Made by a program: the position numbers and the translations under genes. The notes beneath the pieces are model-generated. The model saw nothing but the letters and a program-made list of their open reading frames with translations. It did not search any database and was not told the origin of the DNA. Shown here one piece after another: positions 31,624 to 40,331 of a DNA stretch of 43,697 nucleotides; within the stretch, counting starts at the first letter, position 1; each line of letters starts with the position of its first letter. Source of the DNA: Photobacterium frigidiphilum (GTDB lineage Bacteria > Pseudomonadota > Gammaproteobacteria > Enterobacterales > Vibrionaceae); assembly GCF_003025615.1 (NCBI RefSeq), contig NZ_PYMJ01000042.1:1-43697 (forward strand), written 5' to 3'.

Positions 31624-32586
31624 CTAGAGAAGGAGCGTAGCGGCTTTTTTAGCGAGGGCTGCAACTGAACGGGTAATGCCGTTACTGCCGCCGCCGACAC
31701 CGCTAGAGAGGGCGGCGGCAAACCCAAAGCTGCTAAAGACAAACAGGACCGCGAGTAGGCCAGTGACAATAAAGTCTGATCTATCGAAATCATTACCACT
31801 GCCCGTGAGCACGGACGTACCAATACACAATTGAGCACGGTTGTTACAGGCTAGCCCGATGGATTCAAACTGGGCTTGCATGGTAAGCGCGGCAAGTACA
31901 CCGGTAATGCGTAAAATGATCAGCAGTACCAGGAACCCCACCAGAAAGCGTAACCAGCCATCAAAGAGTGATCGGGTTTGCGGCAAGATAAGAAACGGAA
32001 CAAAGATAACCCCGATGACTTTTGCCAGCGTCAGTCCCCAAACCGCCCACATCCCCACCATGTACATCACAAATTGCAGAAGTAGAGAGGTGATGGACCA
32101 GCCGACTGTTAGCAAAATGGTATCGATAGCGGCTGTCCACAGACTGATATCCTCGGTGAGTAACCTCGATAACGTATGTGTCATCCATTTAGACAGGAAC
32201 ATGGGATCACGGTTGCCTGTGGCAATCTCTTGGAATGAGAGGCTTAATCCTTCCCCCGCTTCCCACAAGACATCAACGAACGTGGGGTAGACTATCCATA
32301 TGCCGAGGGTCGCAAAGACCATGATCACCGCTGAGGCTATTCTTTCCATATCGAGACCGTCCATCATGAAGATGGCAATTTCTTGAAAGGCCAATATCAT
32401 GACTAACGTCATGATCAGTAACATGGAAAAATCGAAGACATCATTATTACCGGCTAAAATCGTCTGGACATAATCGGTAACGGTGTTTTCAAAGACGTTA
32501 CGTAAAGCCTCGGGAGAGCCAGTTGCCGTCAGGCTGACGGTAAGGGCGAGCAGTGCAATGGCCATCGGCCATTTTTTATGAAGCAT
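31624..32586 (-). CDS. virB6: VirB6/TrbL-family polytopic membrane protein
   Basis: 320 aa with an N-terminal signal-like segment and five to six strongly hydrophobic helices (for example FSMLLIMTLVMILAFQEIAI and FLVGFLVLLIILRITGVLAA). The central loop has conserved-looking Trp (WTAAIDTILLTVGWS) and the tail is Gly/Ala-rich. It forms the inner-membrane part of the DNA path. It sits 10 bp after virB5. Confidence 0.85.
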   Translation of the reverse strand: MLHKKWPMAIALLALTVSLTATGSPEALRNVFENTVTDYVQTILAGNNDVFDFSMLLIMTLVMILAFQEIAIFMMDGLDMERIASAVIMVFATLGIWIVYPTFVDVLWEAGEGLSLSFQEIATGNRDPMFLSKWMTHTLSRLLTEDISLWTAAIDTILLTVGWSITSLLLQFVMYMVGMWAVWGLTLAKVIGVIFVPFLILPQTRSLFDGWLRFLVGFLVLLIILRITGVLAALTMQAQFESIGLACNNRAQLCIGTSVLTGSGNDFDRSDFIVTGLLAVLFVFSSFGFAAALSSGVGGGSNGITRSVAALAKKAATLLL

Positions 32587-32595
32587 TTGACCCTC

Positions 32596-33441
32596 CTATG
32601 GCCGCATTGGGCTTTCATCAATGGTGACACCCTGTTGTAAGGTGTCTTTGGCGTGCTGTATCTTTTTCATTTGAGCCTTGTACCGGTTGACGTTGTGCTC
32701 ATTTTCCGTCTGGTTGAGGCTATCAAAACGGGCGGCTTGCATTTCATTGAGTTGTGCCATTTGACTAATCAGAATTTGGTTCTGCTCGACCAGTAGCTGC
32801 AGCGTGGCCAACTCACTTTCATCCCCTAATGTCAGGCGAGAACTATCAGTTGCCTGAATACGGCGGCGGCTGTCGGCGTTTTCTTGTTGATATTGCGATA
32901 ACAGTACCCGTTGTTGAACACCCATGTTTGTGCGTTGGTAGGAGCGGTTGAGCGTATCGGGGACATAACCGATCACGTCGTTGGCCTGTTGTTGCATGGT
33001 GTGTTGATCATCAACATGACCATAACGGCTATCTGCTTCGTCAACCCCCTTTTTAATGAGTCCAAATGATGCCGCACGCATATCAACCCCCTCAAAGGGA
33101 CGGTGTTGATATGCTTGGTTGGCCTCTTTCCAGAACCGCGCCCATTGTTTTTTGTCCATCCGGCTTTTTAATCGTTCCGCCTGGCGTAACAAGTGCTCAT
33201 ATTCCTGCATCATTTGTTGATACTGTTGGAGTGCATTCATGAGTTGATCTTGACTTAACCCTGTTTGCTGTAATATTTCGTCATACTCCTTCATCATCTG
33301 CATGTATTGGGTAAGCTGCTGTACCAGGTTTGCCACATCAATGGTTAGAATACCGGATGCGTGTAATGGTCCCCCCCACAAGGCACTCGATAGTAGAAGG
33401 CTGAGTACAGACCGTTTAAGCCGGTATTTACAGTTGTTCAT
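32596..33441 (-). CDS. virB5: VirB5/TrbJ-family periplasmic pilus protein
   Basis: 281 aa from the ATG at 33441 (a GTG two codons earlier is possible). The signal peptide ends near LHASG, then IDVANLVQQLTQYMQMM, followed by long Gln-rich helices and a coiled coil (QYQQMMQEYEHLLRQAERLK). The helical, Gln-rich mature chain is typical of VirB5/TrbJ, a minor component at the conjugative pilus tip. It overlaps the preceding small gene. Confidence 0.82.
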   Translation of the reverse strand: MNNCKYRLKRSVLSLLLSSALWGGPLHASGILTIDVANLVQQLTQYMQMMKEYDEILQQTGLSQDQLMNALQQYQQMMQEYEHLLRQAERLKSRMDKKQWARFWKEANQAYQHRPFEGVDMRAASFGLIKKGVDEADSRYGHVDDQHTMQQQANDVIGYVPDTLNRSYQRTNMGVQQRVLLSQYQQENADSRRRIQATDSSRLTLGDESELATLQLLVEQNQILISQMAQLNEMQAARFDSLNQTENEHNVNRYKAQMKKIQHAKDTLQQGVTIDESPMRP

Positions 33442-33643
33442 GTTCACCTGCCTTTACGCCTAATCCTGGGACATAAGCGGTTAGTGATTCTGCATCCTCG
33501 CAAGAGATTGTTTTGTCGTATTTCACGCCGTGTTCGTTAACGAAGGTGACACGGCATTGCTCCTCCTGGAAAAAGTGGGGGAGTATAAAACTGAATACGA
33601 CCAGCCCTATTCCCAATGTGACGGGCTCAACATATAGCTTCAT
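33428..33643 (-). CDS. Small single-span membrane protein between virB4 and virB5
   Basis: 71 aa with GGAGGAAAC before the ATG. One hydrophobic segment (VTLGIGLVVFSFILPHFF), then a short periplasmic or cytosolic domain with two cysteines (EEQCRVTF, ISCEDAES). It overlaps virB4 by 4 bp and virB5 by about 14 bp, so it is part of the machine's operon. It could fill an entry-exclusion or VirB7-like role, but it lacks a lipobox and the function is unknown. Confidence 0.65.
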   Translation of the reverse strand: MKLYVEPVTLGIGLVVFSFILPHFFQEEQCRVTFVNEHGVKYDKTISCEDAESLTAYVPGLGVKAGEHEQL

Positions 33644-36159
33644 CGTGTTTCCTCCTTGTTCAATGTTTGACAGATACGGGATACGGCGACATCGATATCT
33701 GTTTCTTCGGCGTAGATACGATTGGCGACACTGGCCTCATAGGGATTAGAGGTTGCAATCACGTATTGCTCTGATTCCACATGCAGGTTCACCACTTTAC
33801 GCACCCCAATATCGGACTGGATAATGTACATTTTCTGTTTCTTTTTGAGTCCGGCAATGGTGTGGCAATCATCGTCAGTCAGGAAGGGGAACGCGTGCAG
33901 GTATTCCGCTTTCACCATGTTGTCGTCGGCCATGAAAATAAAAGTGGTTGCCGCTGCCATGAGCGTGCTCCATTCTTTTAAGTTGCTATAGTGCTTGGGG
34001 GATTGGGTCCAAAAGCCCATCCCGCCACCCCACTTGAACCAAGTACGTGCTTTGGCAACCAGAAATTCTGCGGCCCCTTTTCGGGCTAAGACGTATTGGC
34101 ATTCATCAATTTCTAGAAATTTCGGCCGTTCACGGTGTGTGGGATTTTCAAACAACCGCACAGCCCGAAAGAATATTTCGGCATTGACCAGTTCTTGTAA
34201 GGCTGGAGAGTCTTTCACCCCTTCCACGTTGTAGACCGAATAGGGTTTGTCCAGTACCCCTACCGCATCGATATCATTGTCAAACAAGTTGCCGTATGTG
34301 CCGCCACGGCGAAACTGCGCCAGTTTTTGTTGGACACCACGGGAGCAGTGCCCGAGTAAGCCTGAAAAGTTTCGTAGGGCAGGGTTGGTGATGCGCAGAA
34401 CCTTGACGATGGCTTCATTAATTTCAATTTGCTCGTTGGCGGTTAAGGTTTGTAACGCCGGTGATTCGTTGAGACGCAGCATTAAACGAATTAAACCGCT
34501 CATGTGCGACTTAAAACGGTCATCATGCTCGTCGTTGGCCATTGAAAACGGGTTGAACCCTTGGGTTGTTGAGGCATCCTTGAGACAAAAAATAGCCCCA
34601 TCGTCACCAAAGAAACGGGCAATAGGCTCTGTACCGGCATCGATGTCCATTGCGCAATACATACCGCCTAATTTTGCAAAGTGAGTGGCAATGCAATTTT
34701 TAGCAAAGGTCTTGCCGCTTCGGGTTGGCCCCACGCCAATGACCAAGCATTTATCACCGACAAAGGGGGTGTAGTGGAACGGGACACCATCATCACTTTC
34801 AAAAATATAGACCGCTTCTTCTTCACGGTTGCCTAATGGCCAACGTGGCAGTCCCTCGTTGGAGCGAAACGGCAAGCTTATCGCTGCGGCTTGGGTGACA
34901 TTCACTTCACTGTCACGCAGTGTGGCATCAATGTTGCCGACTAGGAGGTTTGAGAAGCTGTCGAGTAGGCCAACGCTTTCCCAAATTAAATGAAAATCGG
35001 CATTTTCTAATACCGTATTGAGGCGTTTAACACGTTGATTCAGTGCGGTGACATCGGTATCAAAGACCACAATACAACTGGTTGATATACCGTACCGGTC
35101 TGCGTTATGACGGACATCATCCAGTTCATCCATTAACCCTTTCAAACGTGAATCGCTATTGATGCGCTCTTTAATGGCCATGACCGAAGAATTACCGGTC
35201 ATGTAATCGGTGGCCCGCATCTGGCTGCGGTAAATATCCTGCTCTTTACTGTCCACTAATCGCCCTCGTTGAAAGCGGCTCAGTGGTCTGAATCGGGTAA
35301 AATAGAGATAGTTGCCGGATTCAAGAACGGGGTTAAGCGTATCGGCGCACCAGGCGGATTCGGGCATGTATTCCCCGCCAACGCCGACCACACTTGCGAT
35401 ACGGGCATAGACGGTTTTTGCGCCTTCAATTTTCAATGTTGGGACACCGTCCATATTGACGACGTTGATTTCACCGTCTGCCAGTAGGGTATCCCATCGT
35501 TCGACAGGGGCCGTTTGTTTGGCATGGAGATAATCAGTATTGAGGTTGACAAGGGCGCGTTGCAATCCCCATAGTTCATTGACACTGCAGCGGGTGTTGT
35601 TCAGGGAGACAAACCCCAGTCGAATATCAATATCGTCTAAGGTTTGCCACAGCTTATTGATTTGCTGTTTGAGTGACTGGTATTCCAGCACGATACTGTC
35701 ATGGTGGTTGAAGGCTGACTTTAATGTGTTGCGAGCATCACTATCAAAGAGAGCATTAAACAAGTTTTTCAGTAGGTCTACCGAAAACAGACTGTTGTAA
35801 TTGTTTTCTGCAGGTACATCAATGACCCAATACAGTGACGAACTATTGAGGTCACGACGAGTATTCAAGAACGTTTCCCGTCGGCGTGATACCAATTCTA
35901 CGCGTGGGTTTGATTGTGGTTTTAGGTGAATGTTTGCCTTGTCGATATGGATATAGTATTGCGTTACGCTGACATCAACAGGGAGGCGCTGGAACATATT
36001 GCGCAAGAGAGCGGTGATCCGTTGTCGGTCATTGTCACTGACGGATGCGGGCTCTATCCCTGATAATTTCAATGCACCTAAAACACTGCCTGTAGTGGTC
36101 AATACAGTATTGTCCATCACACCGTAGGTGCGTACGGTCGCATTGAAGGGATAGGCCAT
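33640..36159 (-). CDS. virB4: VirB4-family type IV secretion ATPase
   Basis: 839 aa. The N-terminal CagE/TrbE domain is followed by an ATPase core with Walker A VGPTRSGKT near residue 480, Walker B KFLEIDECQYVL near 705 and the downstream GMGFWTQSPKHYSNL motif. The size and motif order are canonical. It is the universal ATPase for conjugative pilus biogenesis. The start has AAGGAGT upstream; the stop overlaps the next small gene. Confidence 0.96.
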   Translation of the reverse strand: MAYPFNATVRTYGVMDNTVLTTTGSVLGALKLSGIEPASVSDNDRQRITALLRNMFQRLPVDVSVTQYYIHIDKANIHLKPQSNPRVELVSRRRETFLNTRRDLNSSSLYWVIDVPAENNYNSLFSVDLLKNLFNALFDSDARNTLKSAFNHHDSIVLEYQSLKQQINKLWQTLDDIDIRLGFVSLNNTRCSVNELWGLQRALVNLNTDYLHAKQTAPVERWDTLLADGEINVVNMDGVPTLKIEGAKTVYARIASVVGVGGEYMPESAWCADTLNPVLESGNYLYFTRFRPLSRFQRGRLVDSKEQDIYRSQMRATDYMTGNSSVMAIKERINSDSRLKGLMDELDDVRHNADRYGISTSCIVVFDTDVTALNQRVKRLNTVLENADFHLIWESVGLLDSFSNLLVGNIDATLRDSEVNVTQAAAISLPFRSNEGLPRWPLGNREEEAVYIFESDDGVPFHYTPFVGDKCLVIGVGPTRSGKTFAKNCIATHFAKLGGMYCAMDIDAGTEPIARFFGDDGAIFCLKDASTTQGFNPFSMANDEHDDRFKSHMSGLIRLMLRLNESPALQTLTANEQIEINEAIVKVLRITNPALRNFSGLLGHCSRGVQQKLAQFRRGGTYGNLFDNDIDAVGVLDKPYSVYNVEGVKDSPALQELVNAEIFFRAVRLFENPTHRERPKFLEIDECQYVLARKGAAEFLVAKARTWFKWGGGMGFWTQSPKHYSNLKEWSTLMAAATTFIFMADDNMVKAEYLHAFPFLTDDDCHTIAGLKKKQKMYIIQSDIGVRKVVNLHVESEQYVIATSNPYEASVANRIYAEETDIDVAVSRICQTLNKEETR

Positions 36160-36177
36160 TTTATTGTACTCCTTGTG

Positions 36178-36492
36178 TTAAAAGCTTTTTATCCAGGTGA
36201 TTAATGTACCCAGTCCAAATAAACAAATAGCGCCGATACAGGCACGAAAAACAAACCCCAATGCCGCCCCACCTTGTTTGGGTATCGATACCCATAAGCC
36301 AATGCCAACGGCCAGTGAGCAGAAGACCACAAACATGGTTCCTGTGCCGCCGAGAAAATCGACGAGCTCTTGGAAGAACGCCCCAATGCGAGCAAAAGGC
36401 CCCGATGATGGCGGGTCAAGAGAGACGGCATTGGCTGTTGAAACCAGTAATAGGCTAAGGCTGGCGAGTCCTAACCGTTGTTGTTTTTTCAT
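36178..36492 (-). CDS. virB2: VirB2/TrbC-like conjugative pilin
   Basis: 104 aa; the signal peptide ends ...STANA, giving a mature chain of about 80 residues. Two hydrophobic segments (MFVVFCSLAVGIGLWVS and ACIGAICLFGLGTLITWI) are joined by a short basic Gly-rich loop (IPKQGGAALG). This helix-loop-helix is the VirB2 pilin layout. It overlaps virB3 by 4 bp and precedes virB4 by 18 bp. Confidence 0.88.
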   Translation of the reverse strand: MKKQQRLGLASLSLLLVSTANAVSLDPPSSGPFARIGAFFQELVDFLGGTGTMFVVFCSLAVGIGLWVSIPKQGGAALGFVFRACIGAICLFGLGTLITWIKSF

Positions 36493-36863
36493 TGTTGTTT
36501 CCTTTTCTTGGTGAATGAGTGAAGGGGTAATGCGTCGTTACCGCGTAACACGATGAGTTTTTTTGGTTCGGTATACGTTGCGGTTAATTTGCCAGGATGT
36601 CGCCACATCCGAAGCCAGATGCGCCATGCTTGAGCATCATTGCTATGAATGGATTGGAGCGGGATAAAGATGAGAGCGAGCCAGGCAATACTCAGTACGC
36701 TACCCACTATCCAGCCGGTTAGTTTGAACATGATCCCAACACCAAACAGCGCAATCAGTAACGCAGCGACAAAGACGGTATCGGGGATACCCATGACGGT
36801 TTTTTGATGTTTGAAGACGGATTTGTTTTTAAGATTGGGGTTTTGTTGTGCAGAAGGGCTCAA
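36489..36863 (-). CDS. virB3: VirB3-like membrane protein
   Basis: 124 aa from the TTG at 36863, where GGAGGG lies 4 bases upstream and the TTG overlaps the stop of the preceding gene (TATTGAG). A TTG at 36899 would add 12 residues. Two adjacent membrane helices (VFVAALLIALFGVGIMF; IVGSVLSIAWLALIFI) then a cytosolic tail with Trp-rich AWRIWLRMWRHPG, as in VirB3/TraL proteins. It works with VirB4 in pilus assembly. Confidence 0.83.
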   Translation of the reverse strand: MSPSAQQNPNLKNKSVFKHQKTVMGIPDTVFVAALLIALFGVGIMFKLTGWIVGSVLSIAWLALIFIPLQSIHSNDAQAWRIWLRMWRHPGKLTATYTEPKKLIVLRGNDALPLHSFTKKRKQQ

Positions 36864-37135
36864 TACACCCTCCGTAAACGGAAGAAAGGTTCTATCCAAG
36901 AAGGACGAACATAATGATAAATCAATAAGGCTACCGTCAGAGCCGCGAATTGATTGACCCCTAGAAACAATAATATTGTCGCCATCGTGGCGATAATCCC
37001 CACCCCCATGACTACTATGTCATCCTCACAATGCGTTAATTTGCTCATGCAATGGGAGCACGTAAAGAAGGCGTCATAATGATTAAGGGGAGGAGGGGCT
37101 ATCGATTGGCGGCAACATGGACATGAATACGTCAT
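36860..37135 (-). CDS. Zinc-ribbon membrane protein
   Basis: 91 aa from the ATG at 37135 (AAGGG 8 bases upstream). An N-terminal zinc ribbon (YSCPCCRQSI...FTCSHCMSKL) precedes two membrane segments (VVMGVGIIATMATILLFLG; FAALTVALLIYHYV). The ribbon would face the cytosol. No family name recognised; it is the gene immediately before virB3 and translationally coupled to it. Confidence 0.65.
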   Translation of the reverse strand: MTYSCPCCRQSIAPPPLNHYDAFFTCSHCMSKLTHCEDDIVVMGVGIIATMATILLFLGVNQFAALTVALLIYHYVRPSWIEPFFRLRRVY

Positions 37136-37157
37136 ATTTATACCCTTGTTTATTGCG

Positions 37158-37637
37158 TTACTGTTCACTCTCCATCAAGGCGTCAAACGACGTAAAACCC
37201 ATGGGAGAACAGTCTCTTATTGCTTGTAGCAACCCCTCTTTTTTCAACAGTGGTTGCTGCAAAATGTCTGCCGCGACAGCACAATGTTCGTCACGAGCGG
37301 TATAGAGTTCAATTTCAATGGCGGTGTCATCGAGCGGTACACGCTTAAAGCCATAAAAGCGGACCAATAGAGCCACAATGTCTTGTGTCGATAAGTGAAT
37401 GCGTTCACTTTCTTCGGCAAGAAACACACAATACAGCGCGGGAATTAACGGGGAAGACCAGCGCGAAGATGCTGTACTGACTGCAATGTTTGATGTTTCA
37501 GGCTCCATGATATGCACAAGGTGATAACGCGTGGCTTGTGGGTGACTCGTAGTTGTTGTTCGTGAGGCAGTAATTTGCGGTAGGGTCATTCTTGCGACCG
37601 CACTATGCAGTGCGGATAAATCAACGTCGAGTTTCAC
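37158..37637 (-). CDS. Hypothetical protein of the transfer leader region
   Basis: 159 aa from a GTG at 37637 with GGGAGGAG at the right distance; earlier in-frame ATGs (37748, 37688) lack such a site. Soluble, mixed alpha/beta: LYCVFLAEESERIHLSTQDIVALLVRFYG region near the middle and ELYTARDEHCAVAADILQQPLL towards the end. Not recognised. It overlaps the preceding small gene by 17 bp, which suggests coupled translation. Confidence 0.6.
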   Translation of the reverse strand: MKLDVDLSALHSAVARMTLPQITASRTTTTSHPQATRYHLVHIMEPETSNIAVSTASSRWSSPLIPALYCVFLAEESERIHLSTQDIVALLVRFYGFKRVPLDDTAIEIELYTARDEHCAVAADILQQPLLKKEGLLQAIRDCSPMGFTSFDALMESEQ

Positions 37638-37806
37638 GGGTTTCTCCTCCCTCAATATCCGCCAGTGACAAGCCAAAGGATTGTGCATCACGGAGTCTTT
37701 CAATGCGTCGTCTTGCTTGGCATTGTCGCTGGCAATAGGCGGTATCACGGGCTTCTTTTTTAAGTGGAGCGGATTGGTAAGCTAAAAGAAATTCGTTTTT
37801 ATTCAT
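37621..37806 (-). CDS. Small basic protein
   Basis: 61 aa; ATG at 37806 preceded by GGGAGG. Very rich in Arg/Lys/Gln (KKEARDTAYCQRQCQARRRIERLRDAQ, residues about 19-45), predicted helical. Could bind nucleic acid or be an unstructured regulator. It carries the ribosome site of the next gene inside its coding end. Confidence 0.55.
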   Translation of the reverse strand: MNKNEFLLAYQSAPLKKEARDTAYCQRQCQARRRIERLRDAQSFGLSLADIEGGETRETRR

Positions 37807-37970
37807 TTCAGACCTCCCTATAAATAACAAAATGTCATCATCAATATGGCGTTTTGTTATTGAGTGGAAGTTGTAAAATACACCCTTGCGAACAAGGGCG
37901 ACACAAGTGTGTATTAAAGGCTAGGTTGCTCATGTTTACTGTCATGGGTTCGCGTTGCTCAGCAATGACA

Positions 37971-38384
37971 TTACCCATCGAGCGCATTATTCGAGGTGGA
38001 AATTGGTGTGATTGACAGCTTGGTATGACAGAGCGTGAATGCTTGTTTTTCTAATGCAATCACGGCGGTCTCTGTGCATGTTTGGGTTTCAATCTTTACG
38101 TTGAATTGCATTTTATCACCGTACCCTGTCACGCTGAATGTTGAGTTGTTATAGTCCTGTGTCCACATAAAGGCATACGGGGGATTGTTAATGATATGAC
38201 CTCGGTCTTTTATTGTGATATCGCCTTGTGTATTTTTAACGATATTGACCGATGTCTGCATGTCGCTGTTCTGGACGGTTAATTGAAATATATCGGATGA
38301 GCTTGCCAGTACATTGGGTGACATGCTCATTAGAAGTGCAGGGAAAACAAACGGGAGCAAACGTATTGTCGTCATTGCTACCAT
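37971..38384 (-). CDS. Exported hypothetical protein (second of a pair)
   Basis: 137 aa from the ATG at 38384, with AGGAG upstream inside the preceding gene, which it overlaps by 7 bp. The signal peptide ends ...SPNVLA. The mature part is beta-rich (SVNIVKNTQGDITIKD; STFSVTGYGDKMQFNVKIE) with two cysteines (TQTCTETA, FTLCHTK). Similar size and style to the gene before it, suggesting a co-secreted pair. Function unknown. Confidence 0.6.
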   Translation of the reverse strand: MVAMTTIRLLPFVFPALLMSMSPNVLASSSDIFQLTVQNSDMQTSVNIVKNTQGDITIKDRGHIINNPPYAFMWTQDYNNSTFSVTGYGDKMQFNVKIETQTCTETAVIALEKQAFTLCHTKLSITPISTSNNALDG

Positions 38385-38899
38385 AAACCTTGCTCCTGTT
38401 TCATTGACGTAGACGTTGGAATAGAGATACAAACGGTCGTGTTGTCCTCTGATTTTTCTCCTAATAAAAAAGTCTGACACTGTTTTTTGTTTGTTGGCGT
38501 TTTTTCTAACAAGAATGTATCGACTCGGTCAAAGTTTGATATTTTTATCGAGAGTTTTACGGATTGCGGTGATACGCGCTTAGTCCATATGCGCCACCCT
38601 TTCATCAGTTTTTTAATGCTCCCATCCGGTTGACGTGTTGGTTTAGTGAGATAGCTCTCTTGTGGTGTACCCTCGTCTTGTTTATCAAGGATGTACCAAC
38701 TTCCACCCAGGTCATTTTTAATCGTTACCTTTACTTTAAAGTCGGCGAGGAATGGTGACGTTGCTTCGTTTGGGTTTGCAGGGAACGTCGTTTTATATTC
38801 CCCTTTGTTGATGTTCTCTGATACAGGGTTATCAGCCGCGATCGTTGACGAACTGGCCAATATTAGCGCTGAAACAATTATCGGATTTAATACGGACAT
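38378..38899 (-). CDS. Exported hypothetical protein (first of a pair)
   Basis: 173 aa from the ATG at 38899 with AAAGGA upstream. Signal peptide (IIVSALILASSSTIAA), then a beta-rich mature domain (FLADFKVKVTIKNDLGGSWYIL; MKGWRIWTKRVSPQSVKLSI, in parts) with two cysteines. No known domain. It and the next gene overlap; they may form a periplasmic or surface complex specific to this transfer system, for example in exclusion or mating stabilisation (inference). Confidence 0.6.
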   Translation of the reverse strand: MSVLNPIIVSALILASSSTIAADNPVSENINKGEYKTTFPANPNEATSPFLADFKVKVTIKNDLGGSWYILDKQDEGTPQESYLTKPTRQPDGSIKKLMKGWRIWTKRVSPQSVKLSIKISNFDRVDTFLLEKTPTNKKQCQTFLLGEKSEDNTTVCISIPTSTSMKQEQGLW

Positions 38900-38924
38900 T
38901 ATTTTCAATTCCTTTATTGTGAAT

Positions 38925-39149
38925 CTATCCTTTTGGTTTGTGTTGCTGATTAACCCATTGGGCGGTGACATTGGATAATGTTTTACCGTCTTTATTGCCA
39001 ATCAATGCTTGCTGTATCATTTGTGTAAACGGGGCTTGTTCTTTTACGGCTTGAGTTGCTATCGACAGGGCCTGTTTATCTGCACCGTGTCGTGCACGAA
39101 CTTGGGTTCGAAGTGCTGTTATTGCGTTGGACAGATTCTTTATTGCCAT
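38925..39149 (-). CDS. Small hypothetical helical protein
   Basis: 74 aa, AAGGAACCGG before the ATG. Soluble, helical, Gln/Ala-rich (AITALRTQVRARHGADKQAL; TLSNVTAQWVNQQ). No motif. Lies near the 5' end of the transfer block. Confidence 0.6.
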   Translation of the reverse strand: MAIKNLSNAITALRTQVRARHGADKQALSIATQAVKEQAPFTQMIQQALIGNKDGKTLSNVTAQWVNQQHKPKG

Positions 39150-39278
39150 CTCACCGGTTCCTTTGCTTGATGAATGAGGATGCCGCCATTGATAACGCTA
39201 AAATTAGGTAAGTGTAAGCTAAGACTAAGCGTATCAATGACGGGCTTATTGGGTCGTGTTTCTCTATAGAGAGCATGT

Positions 39279-39305
39279 GTATTGATCTTGTTTAAAGGTC
39301 AATAC
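39279..39305. promoter_or_regulatory. Inverted repeat in the 176 bp gap before the transfer block
   Basis: GTATTGATC and GGTCAATAC (8 of 9 paired) are separated by 9 bp, with a CTCTATAGAG palindrome 7 bp away (39263-39272). Possible operator for the genes from 39149 onwards. Confidence 0.45.
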
Positions 39306-39325
39306 AGATACTGACTAACAACGTT

Positions 39326-39580
39326 TTAATGGCGGTGATAACCATAGTAAGGCCATGTTCTTTGTCTGGATTTTGTTTTGCACAATGCGCCATCTTTATT
39401 GATGGAGTACCGCATTCCTACTTTTAACTGATGGGTGGATTCTGTTAATAATATGGTGTTTTGTAACACCGTCCCGATAAATGCGCTCATCAAATGCTTC
39501 TTGCGTACAGCCAGTCGTACCGCGTTATTGACGCGCTTGTTTGGCAAGTAAGTGATGCGTTTGTTTAGTAAATGGTTCAT
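39326..39580 (-). CDS. Small basic hypothetical protein
   Basis: 84 aa with GAGAGGG before the ATG. Strongly basic throughout (LLNKRITYLPNKRVNNAVRL; CKTKSRQRTWPYYGYHRH) with a short hydrophobic middle. Possibly nucleic-acid binding. First protein encoded after the boxA-like leader, so it may head the transfer transcript. Confidence 0.6.
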   Translation of the reverse strand: MNHLLNKRITYLPNKRVNNAVRLAVRKKHLMSAFIGTVLQNTILLTESTHQLKVGMRYSINKDGALCKTKSRQRTWPYYGYHRH

Positions 39581-39925
39581 ATCAAGTCCCTCTCGATTTA
39601 AATTGGATAGTAAAGACTCCGTTCACACATGAATGGTTTAGTCGGAGTTATAAACCAATTCCGCCAAGACGCTTCCGTCTTTGGATGTGCTGATGCCGTG
39701 GCATTTATGAACTTTTTTGTGATCACACAGGGCTTCATATTTGGTCTCATTGACTACGGTCTTATCAGCATTTCACAATGCGTATTTTCGTTAACCTCCA
39801 CGTTCTATACTTTCTCAAGTTATGAAGTAGAAGCGGCACGAGTAGTTGAGGCAACCCATCCAAGTGTTTTATTGAAGCAACACTCTTTGGCTTTCAAGTT
39901 GTTAAAGAGCGAATAGTGTTAATTC
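39581..39925 (-). promoter_or_regulatory. Long leader with boxA-like antitermination site
   Basis: On the minus strand, GCTCTTTAACA (39910-39900) matches the boxA element of rRNA and antiterminated operons. Downstream lie AGTGTT...AACACT (39882-39861) and a perfect hairpin AAGACG/CGTCTT at about 39664-39677. The leader runs some 320 nt to the ATG at 39580. A long transfer operon would benefit from Nus-dependent antitermination. A plus-strand open frame here (39629-39916) has no ribosome site and is not called. Confidence 0.5.
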
Positions 39926-39952
39926 CAAAATGGAATCAACAATCACAAAAAA

Positions 39953-40141
39953 TCAATCTTTCTTGTGTGTACTGGCTAATTCTTTCCAACCAGCCCCGCC
40001 GAATCGGAGGAGGTGATCTTTAATTCGAACGCCAGCTTCTTTGCGTTTAGCGCGCTCATTGGATTTGGCTGATGCGTTTAACAACGCATTGCATTCCTCA
40101 TCGATAAACACACTGACAGTAATGTACTTCTTCTGGGTCAT
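39953..40141 (-). CDS. Probable ribbon-helix-helix DNA-binding protein
   Basis: 62 aa, AAAGGACC before the ATG. One beta strand (KKYITVSVFIDEE) followed by two helices (CNALLNASAKSNERAKRKEAGVRIKDHLLRF, in parts), the ribbon-helix-helix plan of TraY/MobC/Arc-like proteins, ends in a polar tail. Candidate regulator of the transfer operon it precedes, or a relaxosome accessory. It is divergent from the LexA/CI-type repressor, with 190 bp between them that likely hold both promoters. Confidence 0.6.
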   Translation of the reverse strand: MTQKKYITVSVFIDEECNALLNASAKSNERAKRKEAGVRIKDHLLRFGGAGWKELASTHKKD

Positions 40142-40331
40142 ACTCAGGTCCTTTGTACTGCGAAAGGAGTACTGTATGGATGATCATGATGACAAATAGT
40201 AAGTTACACCAAATTGAAAGTAAAGCAAAGTTACGCGATATCAATCAAAATATAAACACAGTTGAGATTATAAGCGCTAATATTAAGTGTAATAAGCTAA
40301 ACATAAATGTATAAAAGACTAAAATAAAGGA

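Noticed and set aside
39629..39916. 95-codon plus-strand frame with Phe-rich translation
   Set aside because: No ribosome site and antisense to the boxA-like leader of the transfer block.
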